A DNA stretch of 64,000 bases from Paracyclopina nana (GCA_019096065.1 JAGUCH010000001.1:1860001-1924000), one strand, 5' to 3'. Counted from the stretch's first letter, positions 36,688 to 47,797 are shown. Notes: generated from the letters alone by a model not told the origin. Translations and numbers: made by a program.

Positions 36688-36774
36688 GTTCATGTGTGCC
36701 TTTTGGTGTGTGAGGCTCGACTCCAGGCTGAGCTGTTGTACGGCCTCAAGGCCATTTCAGAATATTATGCCTAA
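36688..36774 (+). CDS. Sesn: Sestrin, terminal exon e with stop
   Basis: Follows TTTATTACAG and encodes VHVCLLVCEARLQAELLYGL, the most conserved C-terminal block of sestrins. It ends ISEYYA then TAA at 36772-36774. Together the five exons give 356 residues and match the family's C-terminal three quarters without a gap or frameshift. The preceding intron is 1.57 kb. Confidence 0.97.
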   Translation, partial: VHVCLLVCEARLQAELLYGLKAISEYYA

Positions 36775-37135
36775 ATGCTACTACTCACTCTCCATGAAAA
36801 AATGTATGTCAGAAGAATCAATGCAGCAGCAGCAAGATCTGTGTATGTATATAAAAAAATCATGTGTTCCCCATAATTGAATATGGCTCTTCCATGTTGA
36901 AACAACTGAAATTTCCAGACTTGAAAATCAATGCACAGGGAAACAAGGCTTTTCCCACTCTTCAATGCATATAACATACCTATTATATATATATATAGTG
37001 TTCCTCCTCATTAATTTTAGCTGTACTTTTACTACACTTGCATTTTTTGCCAAAAATGCAGTAGACAACGATTGTAATTATTGTTACTGTGCCTCCATGA
37101 CTTTGATGAGGAATAAAACTGGGTAACTCAATTAT
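36775..37135 (+). other. Sesn: Sestrin 3' untranslated region with poly(A) signal
   Basis: AATAAA at 37112-37117 lies 338 bases after the stop codon and is followed by T- and GT-rich sequence (GTGTTTCATTTTTTATT), as expected downstream of a cleavage site. No other exon of the gene is seen after it. Confidence 0.65.
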
Positions 37136-37139
37136 GAAT

Positions 37140-38165
37140 GTGTTTCATTTTTTATTCCAAAAAGGATGTTTTTTTTACCCTTCAAATGGCAACATCATGT
37201 ATGTACATAATTTACAAGAGGGGCTGAAATCAATCAGTTGACACAAAAGCAGATAGATATAGAGATTTTGGCCACCAACACCATCATGTGTGCATATTTC
37301 AACTTCCAAATGGGAAATGTTTCTTCGCTCGGTGGGGGGAAGGAAAAGTGTTACTTAGCTGCTGCAGTCAAAAGTGGCTTTTTTCATAAATAAAAAAGTC
37401 CTGGGAGTGAATTGATAATGGTCAATACATAGCAAGTCCATGATTTCACTACAGTATGTGCTCTCAACAATTGTGCTCCTTCTCTCAGCTCTGTTGATAA
37501 TTTTTTCTTACGTTTTCTCGCCCTTTTTTTTGCTCGAGAAAATTGGCTCTTTTTGCAATTCTGGCTCGGTTTTTCTGACATAGTTTGTATACTCGATTCA
37601 TTCTCACTCACGCTCGCACACACTTTTCAATTTTTTGCTTTTTTTCAAAATCATTTCCAATTTTTTGTACCATCCAATAGTGCCCTGAAGCCATTATGGG
37701 GGTCTTCACCTATCACACAATTTTTGAACATGTTTTACAGTAGTTATAATGTGATTCTACGCGGTCAGCACATAGCCCCTATGCAATTATGATTTATTTT
37801 GTGGCCTACACAAATGTGGCTGAGAAATTCGCAAACTCCTCATGAAAGACTTGTGGGCATGGTTTTTCGTTTGAAAGACATTCGGGCTTATTTTCGATCC
37901 AGCATCACATCTAAATTTCGACCTAAACATGTATATTATGAGTTTTGTTGTTGTGCACTAACATCAATGATGATCTATAAAAGTTGTAGTAAGTAAGAGA
38001 GGCTTACTAAAAGCAGAATATTGTGTGTGTGCTCTAAACGGTGATTTCTTTTGCGTTATAGTATCAGTTGATGCAGGTGGTGGGAATTTTCGAGGGGATG
38101 CATTGCAGTTTAGTAATTTTAAAGACGACGGATGCGGAGGGCTGAAGATGAAATAGTATAGTTTA
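37140..38165. other. Noncoding stretch downstream of sestrin
   Basis: AT-rich sequence with no recognised gene. Two isolated GAAAGAC words (about 37841 and 37875) foreshadow the array that follows. Confidence 0.45.
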
Positions 38166-38169
38166 CAAA

Positions 38170-39490
38170 GAGAAAGACCTTAATTAAGAATGAGTTGATT
38201 CCTGAAAGACTCGAATCAGGTTAATGCCTTCGCAGGAACAATCATTGCTTCTTTTTGTCAAAAGGGATTGATGAAAGACTGTTGTGTGAGGTGTGAGATT
38301 TTCGAATTGTTTAATTCTTCTCCATTTGATATACTTCATGATTCAGAGCTTTGAGATAAGTTGTTGTTCCAAAAAAGAAAACAAATTACTTCGTGTCCTT
38401 TCGGCAGCAAAACGACGTTCTTTTCCTCAGTTGGTGTGGTTTCAATTTTGTGGAGCTTCTTGTGCAAATCTCACTTGTCTCATTCCTGGGTCAACATGAA
38501 AGACTTGATTCCAGCAATGAATGGGTGAAAGACTTGCTAATATTTTTTCCAAGGACTTGAAAGACTTTGTTGGATGAAAACAAAATAGTTAAACAACTTA
38601 ACAAGACATGTGGCTTCTCACATTGGGCTGTGGTGGTACAATAATCATCAAGAAAGACTTCTTCTTCTTGATCATCAATTTTGAGAAAGACTCCAATTCC
38701 TCTTCTCAGCTGAAAAACCTCTTCTTGGCTTCTTTATATACATCTCAGAAAGACTGGTTGTTGTTACAATGGAAAGACTTTTTCTCTCAAGAAAGACTTG
38801 GTTCCCAGCAGAAAGACTTTTTGATGAAAGACTTGATAAGAATCCCCCCTGATGTCAATTGAGGGATCTCTTCTTGATAATGAAAGACTTCTTTGATCTT
38901 CAGTAGAAAGACTTTTGCTCAATGAAAGACTTTGATCTTCTGTAGAAAGACTTCTTGATCCAAAAGTGAAAGACTTGGTCAAAATAAACAAAATGAAAGA
39001 CTGTTTTCTTCTGAAAGACTCTTTCCATCCTGAAAGACTTCTTGAATTTGATGAAAGACTTCTCCAATTTGATGAAAGACTTCTTCAATTTGATGAAAGA
39101 CAATTTCAATTTGATGATAAACTTCTTCAATTTGATGATAGACTTCTTCAATTTGATGATAGACTTCTTCAATTTGATGAAAGACATTTTCAATTAGATG
39201 AAAGACTTGATCATTAGGTGAAAGACTTGATCTGCTTGATCACTCACCTCACCTTCTTCTAGGTGGTAAAGACAATTGTTCTTGACTCTTGGCTGTAATT
39301 GGCAAATCATGAACTGAAGGGGAGGGGTGTCAAACTAGATTATTTTTAAAGTGATGAAAGACTTCTTCTGTACATAAATTCTGACAACAAATTGGGAAAG
39401 ACAATTTGAGTAGGGCTTGGTGTCTTTTCTTGTCAGAAGACTCCACAAGATTGACATGATGAAAGACAAGTTTTTGTTGATGTTCTTTTT
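38170..39490 (+). repeat. GAAAGAC array: core kept, spacers diverged
   Basis: By hand count about 30 exact GAAAGAC words, mostly GAAAGACTT, occur in 1.3 kb, all on the + strand. Between 39032 and 39200 the spacing is exactly 21 bp (unit near ATGAAAGACTTCTTCAATTTG, with three units changed to GATAAAC or GATAGAC). From 38882 to 39032 the spacing wanders from 18 to 27 bp, and the sequence between cores is largely unrelated. Further left the words are sparser. The variable spacing breaks any reading frame, although the regular 21-bp part is open as a heptad (DERLLQF). It looks like a decaying 21-bp satellite in which the core outlasts its spacers. Function is unknown. Confidence 0.85.
39032..39217 (+). 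repeat. Regular 21-bp minisatellite within the array
   Basis: About nine units at exact 21-bp steps (39032, 39053, 39074, 39095, 39116, 39137, 39158, 39179, 39200). The consensus GAAAGACTTCTTCAATTTGAT is clear. This is the best preserved part of the larger cluster and shows its original period. Confidence 0.92.
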
Positions 39491-42400
39491 GATTTTGCTA
39501 CCAAATGCAGGAATCCCTATTTTTTCTTACACATTTTGAACTGTTTTCAGAGAAAAGCAGGAAAGAGGGAAAGCAAGTGATGCAATGCCTAATTTTTCCT
39601 AATTTGGCACTTTTTGACACAACATAGATATTTCTTACAGTTTGTGAAAGACTTTTGTGGGCTTTGTTCTTCAATTCACACTCATTCATACTCAATTTAG
39701 ACAGGGCCGAAAGAAAGGTTTTCTGTATATCACTAGAAACCACTCATACTCTTCTTCAATTGTAGCTTTAGCTGGGCTTTTTTACGTGAGTCATTGGGAG
39801 GGCTGTAAAACTGCGTAGAGCCCGGTAAAGCTGCTATACCTGGTGATTTACTTTATAACTTGTGGGGCTACACGTTGACCGAACAATTCCTGATGTTTCA
39901 GAGCAACAAAAACCTGAGAGCTGCACAATTGGTCAATGATACTATGGTAGTGAAACTGTGGACTTGCAATATGTACATGAAGAGGAAATGAAAAGCTAGA
40001 AGAAACTTCGGATGAAAAGACTGGGAAAATATGGAAGCTTTTCATATATCACTTGCGGGCTTGATGAGAGCATTAACTTAATTTTGATTTGACTGATGCT
40101 GAAAAAAGTTCAAACATCAGCTGAAGAAAAAACGAAACAAAAAAATTATAATCAGATACAAACTGATCACAGTAGCTGAGAAGAGTTTTCCTTTTGCTTT
40201 CTTTTTGGGAGTTGGTGACCAGCTACAATTTCAATTTTGCAAGAGAGAATATCAAACTAAAAAATTGGCTGTTGGTCCATATGGTCTTACTGAGAAATTT
40301 CGCAAAATTTGTGTTGGTGGTTGTGATGCAGATCTTCAGTTCTCTCCAGGAAATGTCAGTGTTTGTCCATGTCTTCTTGGGGGGAAAATTTGTGTCGATT
40401 TGTTGGCCACCAAAGCAATAAAGAGGATGATGATGATAAAAAATCACAGTTTTTCAAGGGGTTGTTGCTCGAGGACTCCTCCACCTCCACCAAAAAATCA
40501 CCACCAGCATCTTACAAGTGATGAACTGACAAGTATAATTGTGTGTAGACTTTGACAATGTGATCGTTTAAGAGGACCGGAGCGTCATCTGCGAACGGAG
40601 AAATGACAATTAACAAAAGGTTTAACAAAAAATGACGGCTACTAGCTATGACTTGTTCAAGAAGAAGAATCCTACTACTTCTTGAGAGATCAGAAATTCT
40701 GCACGGTCACCCCTTTATCAAAAAGGTGTACTAATAGTCATGCCAGCCACTCTGGGGTAAACACCCCTCGCACCTCCCATTGGTCAGCTGGGAAAATTGT
40801 CAACAATTTGTGACAACTGCAAGTGGCCAATTGAGAGGTGGAGAAGGTGATTTTAGCGGAAAATCGCGACGAGTGGTCAGCTAGCCCCGAGGTGGACGTA
40901 ATATGACTTTGATTAAAGCCAAATCCCCTATGTACTTTTCTCTACTCGGAATGACCAGCAGAAATCATTGAGAACTGACAAAAGAGCCACTACTAGAAAG
41001 TTATAAAAAATCCTTCTTACCGGAGCTTCTCAAAAAATTCGGCTTCCCTTGTCTTGTCAAGTGAGAAAAAAGGACTCGGTTGAATAGTGAGGTGTCTGGA
41101 AAGAAAAAAGGATTTAACAATTAACACACGAGTCTACGCAGCTTTCCCGTAAAAAATGCATTTATCATTCTTTTTTTTTGGTTCTACGCAGTGACAGTAA
41201 TTTTGGTCAATTTTAGCCTTCTGCAATATTTGTTTTTCGTTTTTGCAGCTGAAACCACGAGACTGAAATCTCAGTCAGATTCTAATTCGGATGAGAGCTG
41301 CCAGTTTTTTCGCCGTTTCTCACTTATTACGCGCACGAATTGGGCACTTCAACGTCAACACTAAACGCTATGATTTTTCGCGCTCATTTCAAAGTGAAAT
41401 CGAAATTCGAATCGAGTTTTTTTTCGGAGATAAAAAAAAACAACTTTTCGGGCTAAAAAAGCCACGCGTTTTTCTGCAAAGACTCTGCTACTCAAGCGAA
41501 ATGTTGGCAAAGTTTTGTTGTTTTTCCACTAGGTTTTTGCCGCAAGCAAACATTGGAACGTTTGGCGGAAAGAGCGCTGAAACTCTCGGCTTTTTCTCTG
41601 AGAGGAAGAGAAGAAGCAGAGAGCAATTTTCCGCTCTTTCTCTCAAACATTGAATAACAGGCTAGATAATTAAAAAGCCCTTCAAAATTCACTGCTGATC
41701 CGTCAAAGTTTCTGGCTTTTTCTATTTACCTCAAATTCTCGGATCTGTCAGGTGATTGTCAAGATGGCGGAGTTGTTGTTATGTCGTCATGGCTTTTGGA
41801 GCCTCAAAAATGCCAGCGCGGAGCTTGACATTTGGCAACGCGGCGAGAAGAGGAGGAGGGCTAAATTCGGCCTGTTTTTCCAGGATGGTTTTGAGATCGA
41901 AAAGGGGCCTGTTCCAAGCTGTCATCCTCCGTTGTGAAATTTTCCTGATGTTCATGGAGGCTGAATTTTCCTGATGACATGCTCAACTGTTCTCCACTCC
42001 AGCCCAGAAAATCCACTTTCCTCCTCTTCTCTTCCATACTTTGTTTTTCATGGCATTATTCAAAGTGGCTGAAACCAGCAGTGGATTTTCCCCATGGCTG
42101 GAGTGGAACAGTTTTTCAGTCTTGTGTCTCTCTTGGTTGGTGGTAAGCACGAAACTGAAGAGACCGACAGCGACAAGTGGAGAACTGAGAGGAGCAAGGG
42201 CGCGTTTTTCCCGGCTAACGGCGATTGGCGGCGCATCGGCCGGTTCAGCGTTGCAACCGGCTTTGGATTTGGCAAGTGCCAACTCAGCCACGTGCTCGCG
42301 CCCGGATGAACGCGGATCAAGCGTCACTGTTGCCCCCCCATGACACACTGCACAGACGCACTTCCACTTTTTGTATGCATTCGCTCTTATGCATCCGCAG

Positions 42401-43363
42401 AATGTCCCTTACTATCAACATCAAATAAGATGAAAGCAAAGCGTACCCATTTTAGGTAATAGAAATTAATTTTAGCAGTGCAATGTACCGCATTTTCATT
42501 ATAAGAGCTAAATTGAATTCCTACTCTAATAAGAAGTTAAAAATACATTCAAGTTGCTAGATAATACAGAAATGTATTTTTGGGTTACTTGCGAGCAAAG
42601 TTGTAGCAGCAATTATCTGAATACTGCTTAGTTAGACTAATTAGAAGTAAAAAACGCTTATTAAGTTATTTGCCAGATTATACCGAGAGATATAGTGGAA
42701 AATGTACTATTTCTAGCCCCAACAAGGTTTTATTGCCAAAAAGATAAGCCATGACACCACAGCCTCATACTTGACACATGTTCCGGCTAATGATGCAATT
42801 TATCAAAAAATACCTTTTTGGACCCTATTGGAATTTTTTTTAGTGAATTTCACATGCTTGTGGAATTTGATACTACTACAAGCTTAGCTGTTCACATATA
42901 CTATATATGCCTAAGCCCCAACTCCGAACGTCGGATTTTGACCTTAGAGCACTGTGGACTGGATATCAGATTTTAGAGGAGCATAGTATGGGTAAAAAGT
43001 TGAGAGACCACACACTAGTAAACTAATTCCGTGACTGGTAGCTTTCTCAACATAGTCCAGGGATTACTGTTTACCTAGCTTCTTGGACAATACCCTCGGG
43101 CCCTATTGAGCTACTCTCTCGTATTTGCAAATAAGCTGAGCAAAACCTCCCCCGATTACTGAATGGATTAATAAGCCATTCAGTGACCCCTACAAGCTCA
43201 GGGAAAAATAAATGGATGGTCCAGTTTGAAAGCAAGCCATCCATTCTGCACATTCTTCAAGTTTAGCACAATGTTCACACACTGGGAGATCACGAAGCTC
43301 CAAGAATTTCCACAGTGTGCTGTAGACCCATAGGGCTTTGACATTGATATGGTCAGCCATTTT
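39491..43363. other. Noncoding stretch with a CpG-richer segment
   Basis: No gene is recognised. An open segment at 40205-40555 looks mildly coding but has no known family. From about 41280 to 42345 the sequence is noticeably richer in CpG than its surroundings, includes CAAGATGGCGG (41759-41769, a YY1/Kozak-like word), and could be a promoter with a first exon. I cannot assign a transcript. Confidence 0.4.
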
Positions 43364-43380
43364 AGCTTGTTCTCATAAAC
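43364..43380 (+). repeat. Harbinger left terminal inverted repeat
   Basis: AGCTTGTTCTCATAAAC is an exact 17-bp match to the complement of 47781-47797. Inward of this the ends diverge but share CAGGTAAG-type words, likely binding sites for the element's proteins. Confidence 0.9.
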
Positions 43381-43762
43381 ATTTATTCAGGTAAGGAAAG
43401 CGGAAAAAATTAAGGCAAGCAAGGCTTGCGTTCTCATGATAGTATGCTATGATACAATACCCTTTGCTTATGTTTATGTACTTATTAGTTAACTGATGCC
43501 TGCTATCAGTCCCTTGCTTAGCTTAGAATGGATCTCATATCAATTTTGAAAGCCTTGCTAACTGCATAGATGACTCCTCTTTCATAAGCGTATGCAGCAG
43601 TGTTAATCTCATCATTTAGCTGAATTTCTAGCTGAAATCTCAACCACTTCAGTGCTGAAATTGATCATCCATTTTCACCATTTCTACCATTTTTGTGCTT
43701 TAAATGTAAGTAAAATAAAATAATTCCTAAATTCATCTTTAAAATAGCATTCATAGAGTAAT

Positions 43763-45949
43763 ATGGGTCGCAAATCTCCTGAGAAGGTCTCCAAAACAGT
43801 ACAGCTGGATCTCCTCGTCGAACTTGGTAAAAAATACCATGTATATTCGGAACGAAACTCAACGAAGCTCAACCTAATCTGGAAGCAAATTGCGATTGAG
43901 TTCAACCATGAAACAGGCCTCGGTTTTGATGGGAAGAAGCTGTCAAAGATGTACAGCAATCGGTACTTATATTAAAGAGTTTTAAGTTCAAATGATTAAT
44001 TTTAATATGAGTAGGAAATCTTGGTTGAGAAAAAAGCGGACGGATCAAAAAGCTGACGAGAAAAAAACAGGAGGCGGGCCAAGCGAGGCAAATCCACTCT
44101 CGATTCATGAATTAAAACAGCTTTGTGATATGGGTGAGGAGAATCTGAGCTTTGAGACTCGTTGGGACACTGATGCCATCCTTGCTAAGCCGCAGCCAGG
44201 ACCAAGCAGATCGCCAAGTAAACACAAAAAGCAGCGGAATCTTGCAAATGTGACATCAAATAAGGTAATTTATTGGACTTCAGAAAAATTAGATCAAATT
44301 TCTAGTACAAGCTAAAGTTATTTGAACAAAAAAATTATTGTTGAAAATTAATTTTCGGAGAGTTTAATAAAATTAGATCTAATTGCATAAAGAAAATTGT
44401 TTTGTAAATTATTTCCCTAGAAAAGGCAACATACATTTTTAAAACTTTTCTATTTGTTGTCAAAGTAAGCCTTAAAAGTTATGGTTCGTTCTTCTTTTGA
44501 AAAACATAAACAAACAATTCTACAGCTTAGCTGTGTTTTTCAGAGCCTGAACGATGAAGAGTGCAATGCTGCCCTCAATGACATGGATTTTGAGGACAAA
44601 AATGATGATCAAAGAATTGTGGCTGAGTCCGAAACCTCAATTACCGTGAACCGAGAAAAGCAGCAAGTTGAGGAACGGCATCAAGGTAAGCTGGCTGCAG
44701 AAAATGCTCATAAGCTCCCTTTACGCGGAAAATGTTCCAAAAAATGCGGAAAATGCTCAGAAGCTTTCTTCTCTAAGAGAATTCTCAGAATTCAGAAAGA
44801 AAGTGCACACAACCTCTATTTTCAATTCACATCATTTAGATTAGAAAATGGTCTACTTTTTATTTAATAATTAGTACGTTTCAAGGGAGGCTGGTAAGAG
44901 GCCCGTTTTTTTCGCCAAACAAGCTTGCTTTTCCAAGCCGCTCCCTAATAAACACGAAAATGGCGATTTTGAGGCATTAGAATGATATATTTGGAAAAAG
45001 TTCATAAAATAATATTTGTAGAACTCGGGCTGGGATTTCCAAAACTGTCTTTGATTTTGCTCTAAGCCCAAGGACAATGGAGAAAATTGCAACTTTCTTA
45101 TACGCTGCATTTTGTGAAACTTTTTGGGCTCAAATTAAAGGGCACGCTGACCCGATTCCAAATATGTGCTTAAATTGTAGAAAAGTTACGTAACGGCAAA
45201 GTTACGGCCGTTTTAGTCCGTATGTATATGTGGTACTTTTTTCGCTCCGTGCTCGCACTCGCGAGTCATCCCCTTTTTGGGATCCCATTTATCATTTAAT
45301 GTTTTCTTTCAGAAATTGTTGCAACTGTTCAAGACATCAGTAGTGTGGCTGAATTCGTTGATGGCCCTGAAATAGCCTCGAATGCTAACGATGGCGATTA
45401 CGAGCAACAAGCTAGAGAGGAGCAAGCCAAGGAGAGGAGGTACAGCAAATCCAAACGTGTAAGGCTCCAGCCAGCAGCCGAGTCAATTCGGGAGTATCTA
45501 GAAGTCCGGAGTATGCGCGAGGAGGTCAGGAGCAATGAGTCCCATGACTTGCATATGGCAGCTATGGAGGCACTACTCAAAGAGGCGCAGCATAAAGAGG
45601 AACTGGCACGTAAAAAGCTTGAAATGGAGCAAGAGCTTCATGCCTTAAGAATGGATCATGAAAAGAAGATGATGGCAATTCAACTATCTGTTGCCAAAGC
45701 TAAAGCTGAGCAGGAGATTGAGGCCATATCTCGTGGAGACCAAGAATCTTGTCTTCAGCGTTGCAGAAGCAGCTCTGCTTCCATAAGGCGACTGAACTCC
45801 ATATTGGAACAAGGTATTTTTTATAGCTTAATGGTTTATTAAAGTAATTTAATGTTTGATTTTTTCTAGGTTCACAATATGGAGAGAATGCTGGGGCCTC
45901 CAGCTCTATTGAGGCTAATGGAGCTTCCTTGAGAAGCAATATTTATTAA
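43763..45949 (+). CDS. Harbinger Myb/SANT-like DNA-binding protein, five exons
   Basis: Exons by splice sites and phase: 43763-43962, 44015-44264, 44544-44685, 45313-45813 and 45870-45949; 390 residues. The start ATGGGTCGC (MGRKSPEK) opens a helical domain of about 70 residues (QLDLLVELGKKY, IWKQIAIEFN, KKLSKMYSNR then KSWLRKKR), the Myb/SANT-like trihelix type carried by PIF/Harbinger elements. Acidic and proline/serine-rich stretches follow. A long charged coiled coil fills exon 4 (alternating Glu/Lys with Leu and Met). In this superfamily the Myb-like partner binds subterminal DNA and helps localise the transposase; that role is inferred here. All junctions use GT/AG and join in phase. AATAAA follows at 45976-45981. 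Exact exon limits are by eye. Confidence 0.82.
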
Positions 45950-46431
45950 TTTATAAGTTTTTATACATCCAAGTCAATAAATTGGTTAAAATATGATTTT
46001 TTACATAAATTATGTAACAATGTTTTATTGCTTAATGCTACTTTGTCAAACCGTTCAGAATGAAGAGAACTGCAGCAGGGAGCCTGTCGGCCTACGGGTT
46101 GACCTCCCGCGCGCTCGCGCACGCCTCGGGGCGCACCATTAAAGGAAGTAAACTAGTTGCACGAGCACAGATGTTCTGCGGCACAGTAATGACTTCTGCT
46201 AGCTTTGCAGGCCCGTCCGACATAGCCTAGTTCCGAGTAGTGGCTTGATAAGTCATTGCAGTATATCTCGACCTACCACAGAACTTGTATATTAACCGCC
46301 TTCTTAGAGCAAGCTATAGTAGGTAGAGCAATGGAAGTTGAGCATAATTTAAAAGCAATGTAGCTCTCATGAGAATGAAGACATCAGGGTCTTGCCATTG
46401 TTTACTTTAAGGTGACATACTAAATTGAGCT
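45950..46431. other. Intergenic spacer of the Harbinger element
   Basis: Separates the convergent genes. It holds AATAAA for the + gene (45976-45981) and the complement of AATAAA in TTTTATT at 46022-46028, possibly for the - gene. A strongly GC-rich patch at about 46070-46140 (CCCGCGCGCTCGCGCACGCC) is unlike the rest of the element and may be a separate insertion or a remnant. I found no matching tRNA or terminal repeat. Confidence 0.6.
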
Positions 46432-47642
46432 TTATTGGAACTGACGAGCAATAATTAGATCTCGGACAAACTTGTTGCCATCAGTCATAGCAGGTACATG
46501 ATCATTTTGAGATTCTCTCATCATTTGCTCAAACCTTTCTACAAGCTTTTTATCATGCTTTGGCAATTCTGCTGGCTCATTCATGTCAAGGGCTAAATTA
46601 TGTAGCACAAAACTGGCAAATATGGTTGCTTGGCTAGTTTCTTGCTTGTCTTTTCTTAGCCCATAAAGCATGGCAGGAAAACGTTTTTTCCACACACCAA
46701 ATGCATGTTCAACTTTTACTCGGACTTTCTTAAGAGCATCATTGAACTTCTTCTGTGCATCAGTCTCAACTCGGTCATCCCTGATTGGGACAAGCAAAGT
46801 CTTCTGATTTTGGAATCTGAAATGGCCAACTTGTTTCACTAAATCAAAGTATTGAAAAGAATTTTTGCATACCCTTCATCACCTATTATAAACATAGGGT
46901 ATTTTGGATTGAATTGTGATTCAAGCAGGGCTTTAAGATGACTCTCATTGTAGATTCGGCTATCATGGGCTGATCCTGGATTTTTGCAGACTGCCCAACG
47001 AAATTTCAAATTGTCATCAACAACAGCACAACTGTTCCAAGCAAAATAGCCTTTTCTTGAGTAAAACTTGTTCACTAGAACTTTGTCCACGAATTTGGGC
47101 TTTGATATCTTAATCAAAGAGCCATCAATCACACCTATTATGCCAGGAATGCCACAATCTTCAAAAAATCTGCTAGCAATAAGTTTCTGCTCTTCTTGAT
47201 CCGGAAACTTGACATGATTGTTCATTTCATTAGCAATGATTTTGGCAGTATCATTAACAATTCGACCAACTGTAGCCACACTTAGTTGTATAGTGAAATG
47301 AGTAGAAACACATCTCAAGAAAGAATTTGACCTCAGGAAGTTCAGAAAGGTTGACAGCACCAGTAAAGCAGGAACTGGAGCATCTTTTTTCTTTCTTTTG
47401 GTGAGCTTGGGCCCAAAAAGTCTCAAAACATGTAGAAATCCTTCTTTTGAAAATCCATGGTGTGATTTAAACTCGCGATCATTGAAAAACTCGAGTGGAT
47501 TAGCTTGATCTCTCACAACTCTCCTTGGAACACTCACAGCCTCAGAATCTGCACTATCTTCTACAGTCGAAAGGTTCTCAATATTTTCAAGATCAATAAG
47601 AAAGCCAAGCTCCAAAGACATGATGATGAAGCTTATTTTCAA
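46432..47642 (-). CDS. Harbinger DDE transposase (HARBI1-like), two exons
   Basis: Exon 1 is 47642-46873 and exon 2 is 46816-46432, joined across a 56-bp intron (GTATGC...TTTCAG in coding sense). Joining restores IIGDEGF, the GDxG(Y/F) motif of the family, and gives 384 residues. A helix-turn-helix-like SVATVGRIV precedes the nuclease domain. Catalytic residues are visible: Asp173 (IGVIDGSLI), Asp227 (NPGSAHDSRIY) and Glu293 (KVEHAFGVWKKRF). The enzyme would cut and rejoin the element's ends with TWA-like targets. A start at 47621 (MSLELGFL) is an alternative, and a 5' noncoding or short coding exon nearer the terminus is not excluded. No disabling change is seen. Confidence 0.92.
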
Positions 47643-47780
47643 AAAACTACAGCTGTTGATGCTAACTTGTTTGGGGAACCAGTTAAGGAGGGTACCTGAA
47701 TTGATTAAGCAACCTAATAGCCTTGCTTACCTGAGTTGGGCAGGTACCTTAAAGTCGCTGCCTGACTTACCTTAATCTAG

Positions 47781-47797
47781 GTTTATGAGAACAAGCT
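47781..47797 (-). repeat. Harbinger right terminal inverted repeat
   Basis: GTTTATGAGAACAAGCT is the exact complement of 43364-43380, followed by TTT. Confidence 0.9.

Larger units (their letters stand above)
43364..47797. mobile_element. PIF/Harbinger transposon, apparently complete (4.43 kb)
   Basis: Terminal inverted repeats AGCTTGTTCTCATAAAC (43364-43380) and its exact complement (47781-47797) enclose two convergent genes. One is a Myb/SANT-like protein on + and the other a DDE transposase on -. The flanks are TTT on both sides, compatible with the 3-bp duplication of this superfamily, but T-rich context makes the exact border uncertain by a base. Subterminal CAGGTAAG and GCAAGGCT words recur near both ends. 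Both genes have consistent introns and no stop or frameshift, so the copy could be autonomous. Confidence 0.9.

Noticed and set aside
38966-39217. 83-residue heptad-repeat protein
   Set aside because: The frame exists only where the spacing is exactly 21 bp. It breaks in the rest of the array, which argues for satellite DNA.
38170-39490. CRISPR-like array because a short motif recurs at intervals
   Set aside because: The sequence is eukaryotic, the repeated core is only 7-9 bp, spacers vary in length and partly repeat, and no Cas-type gene is near.
41983-42348. Overlapping open frames on both strands in the CpG-richer segment
   Set aside because: Frames are open on both strands because GC content is higher there. 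None shows a recognisable domain.
46070-46140. tRNA gene in the GC-rich patch
   Set aside because: A word like the B box (GGTTGACCTCC) is present, but no A box or cloverleaf could be built by eye.
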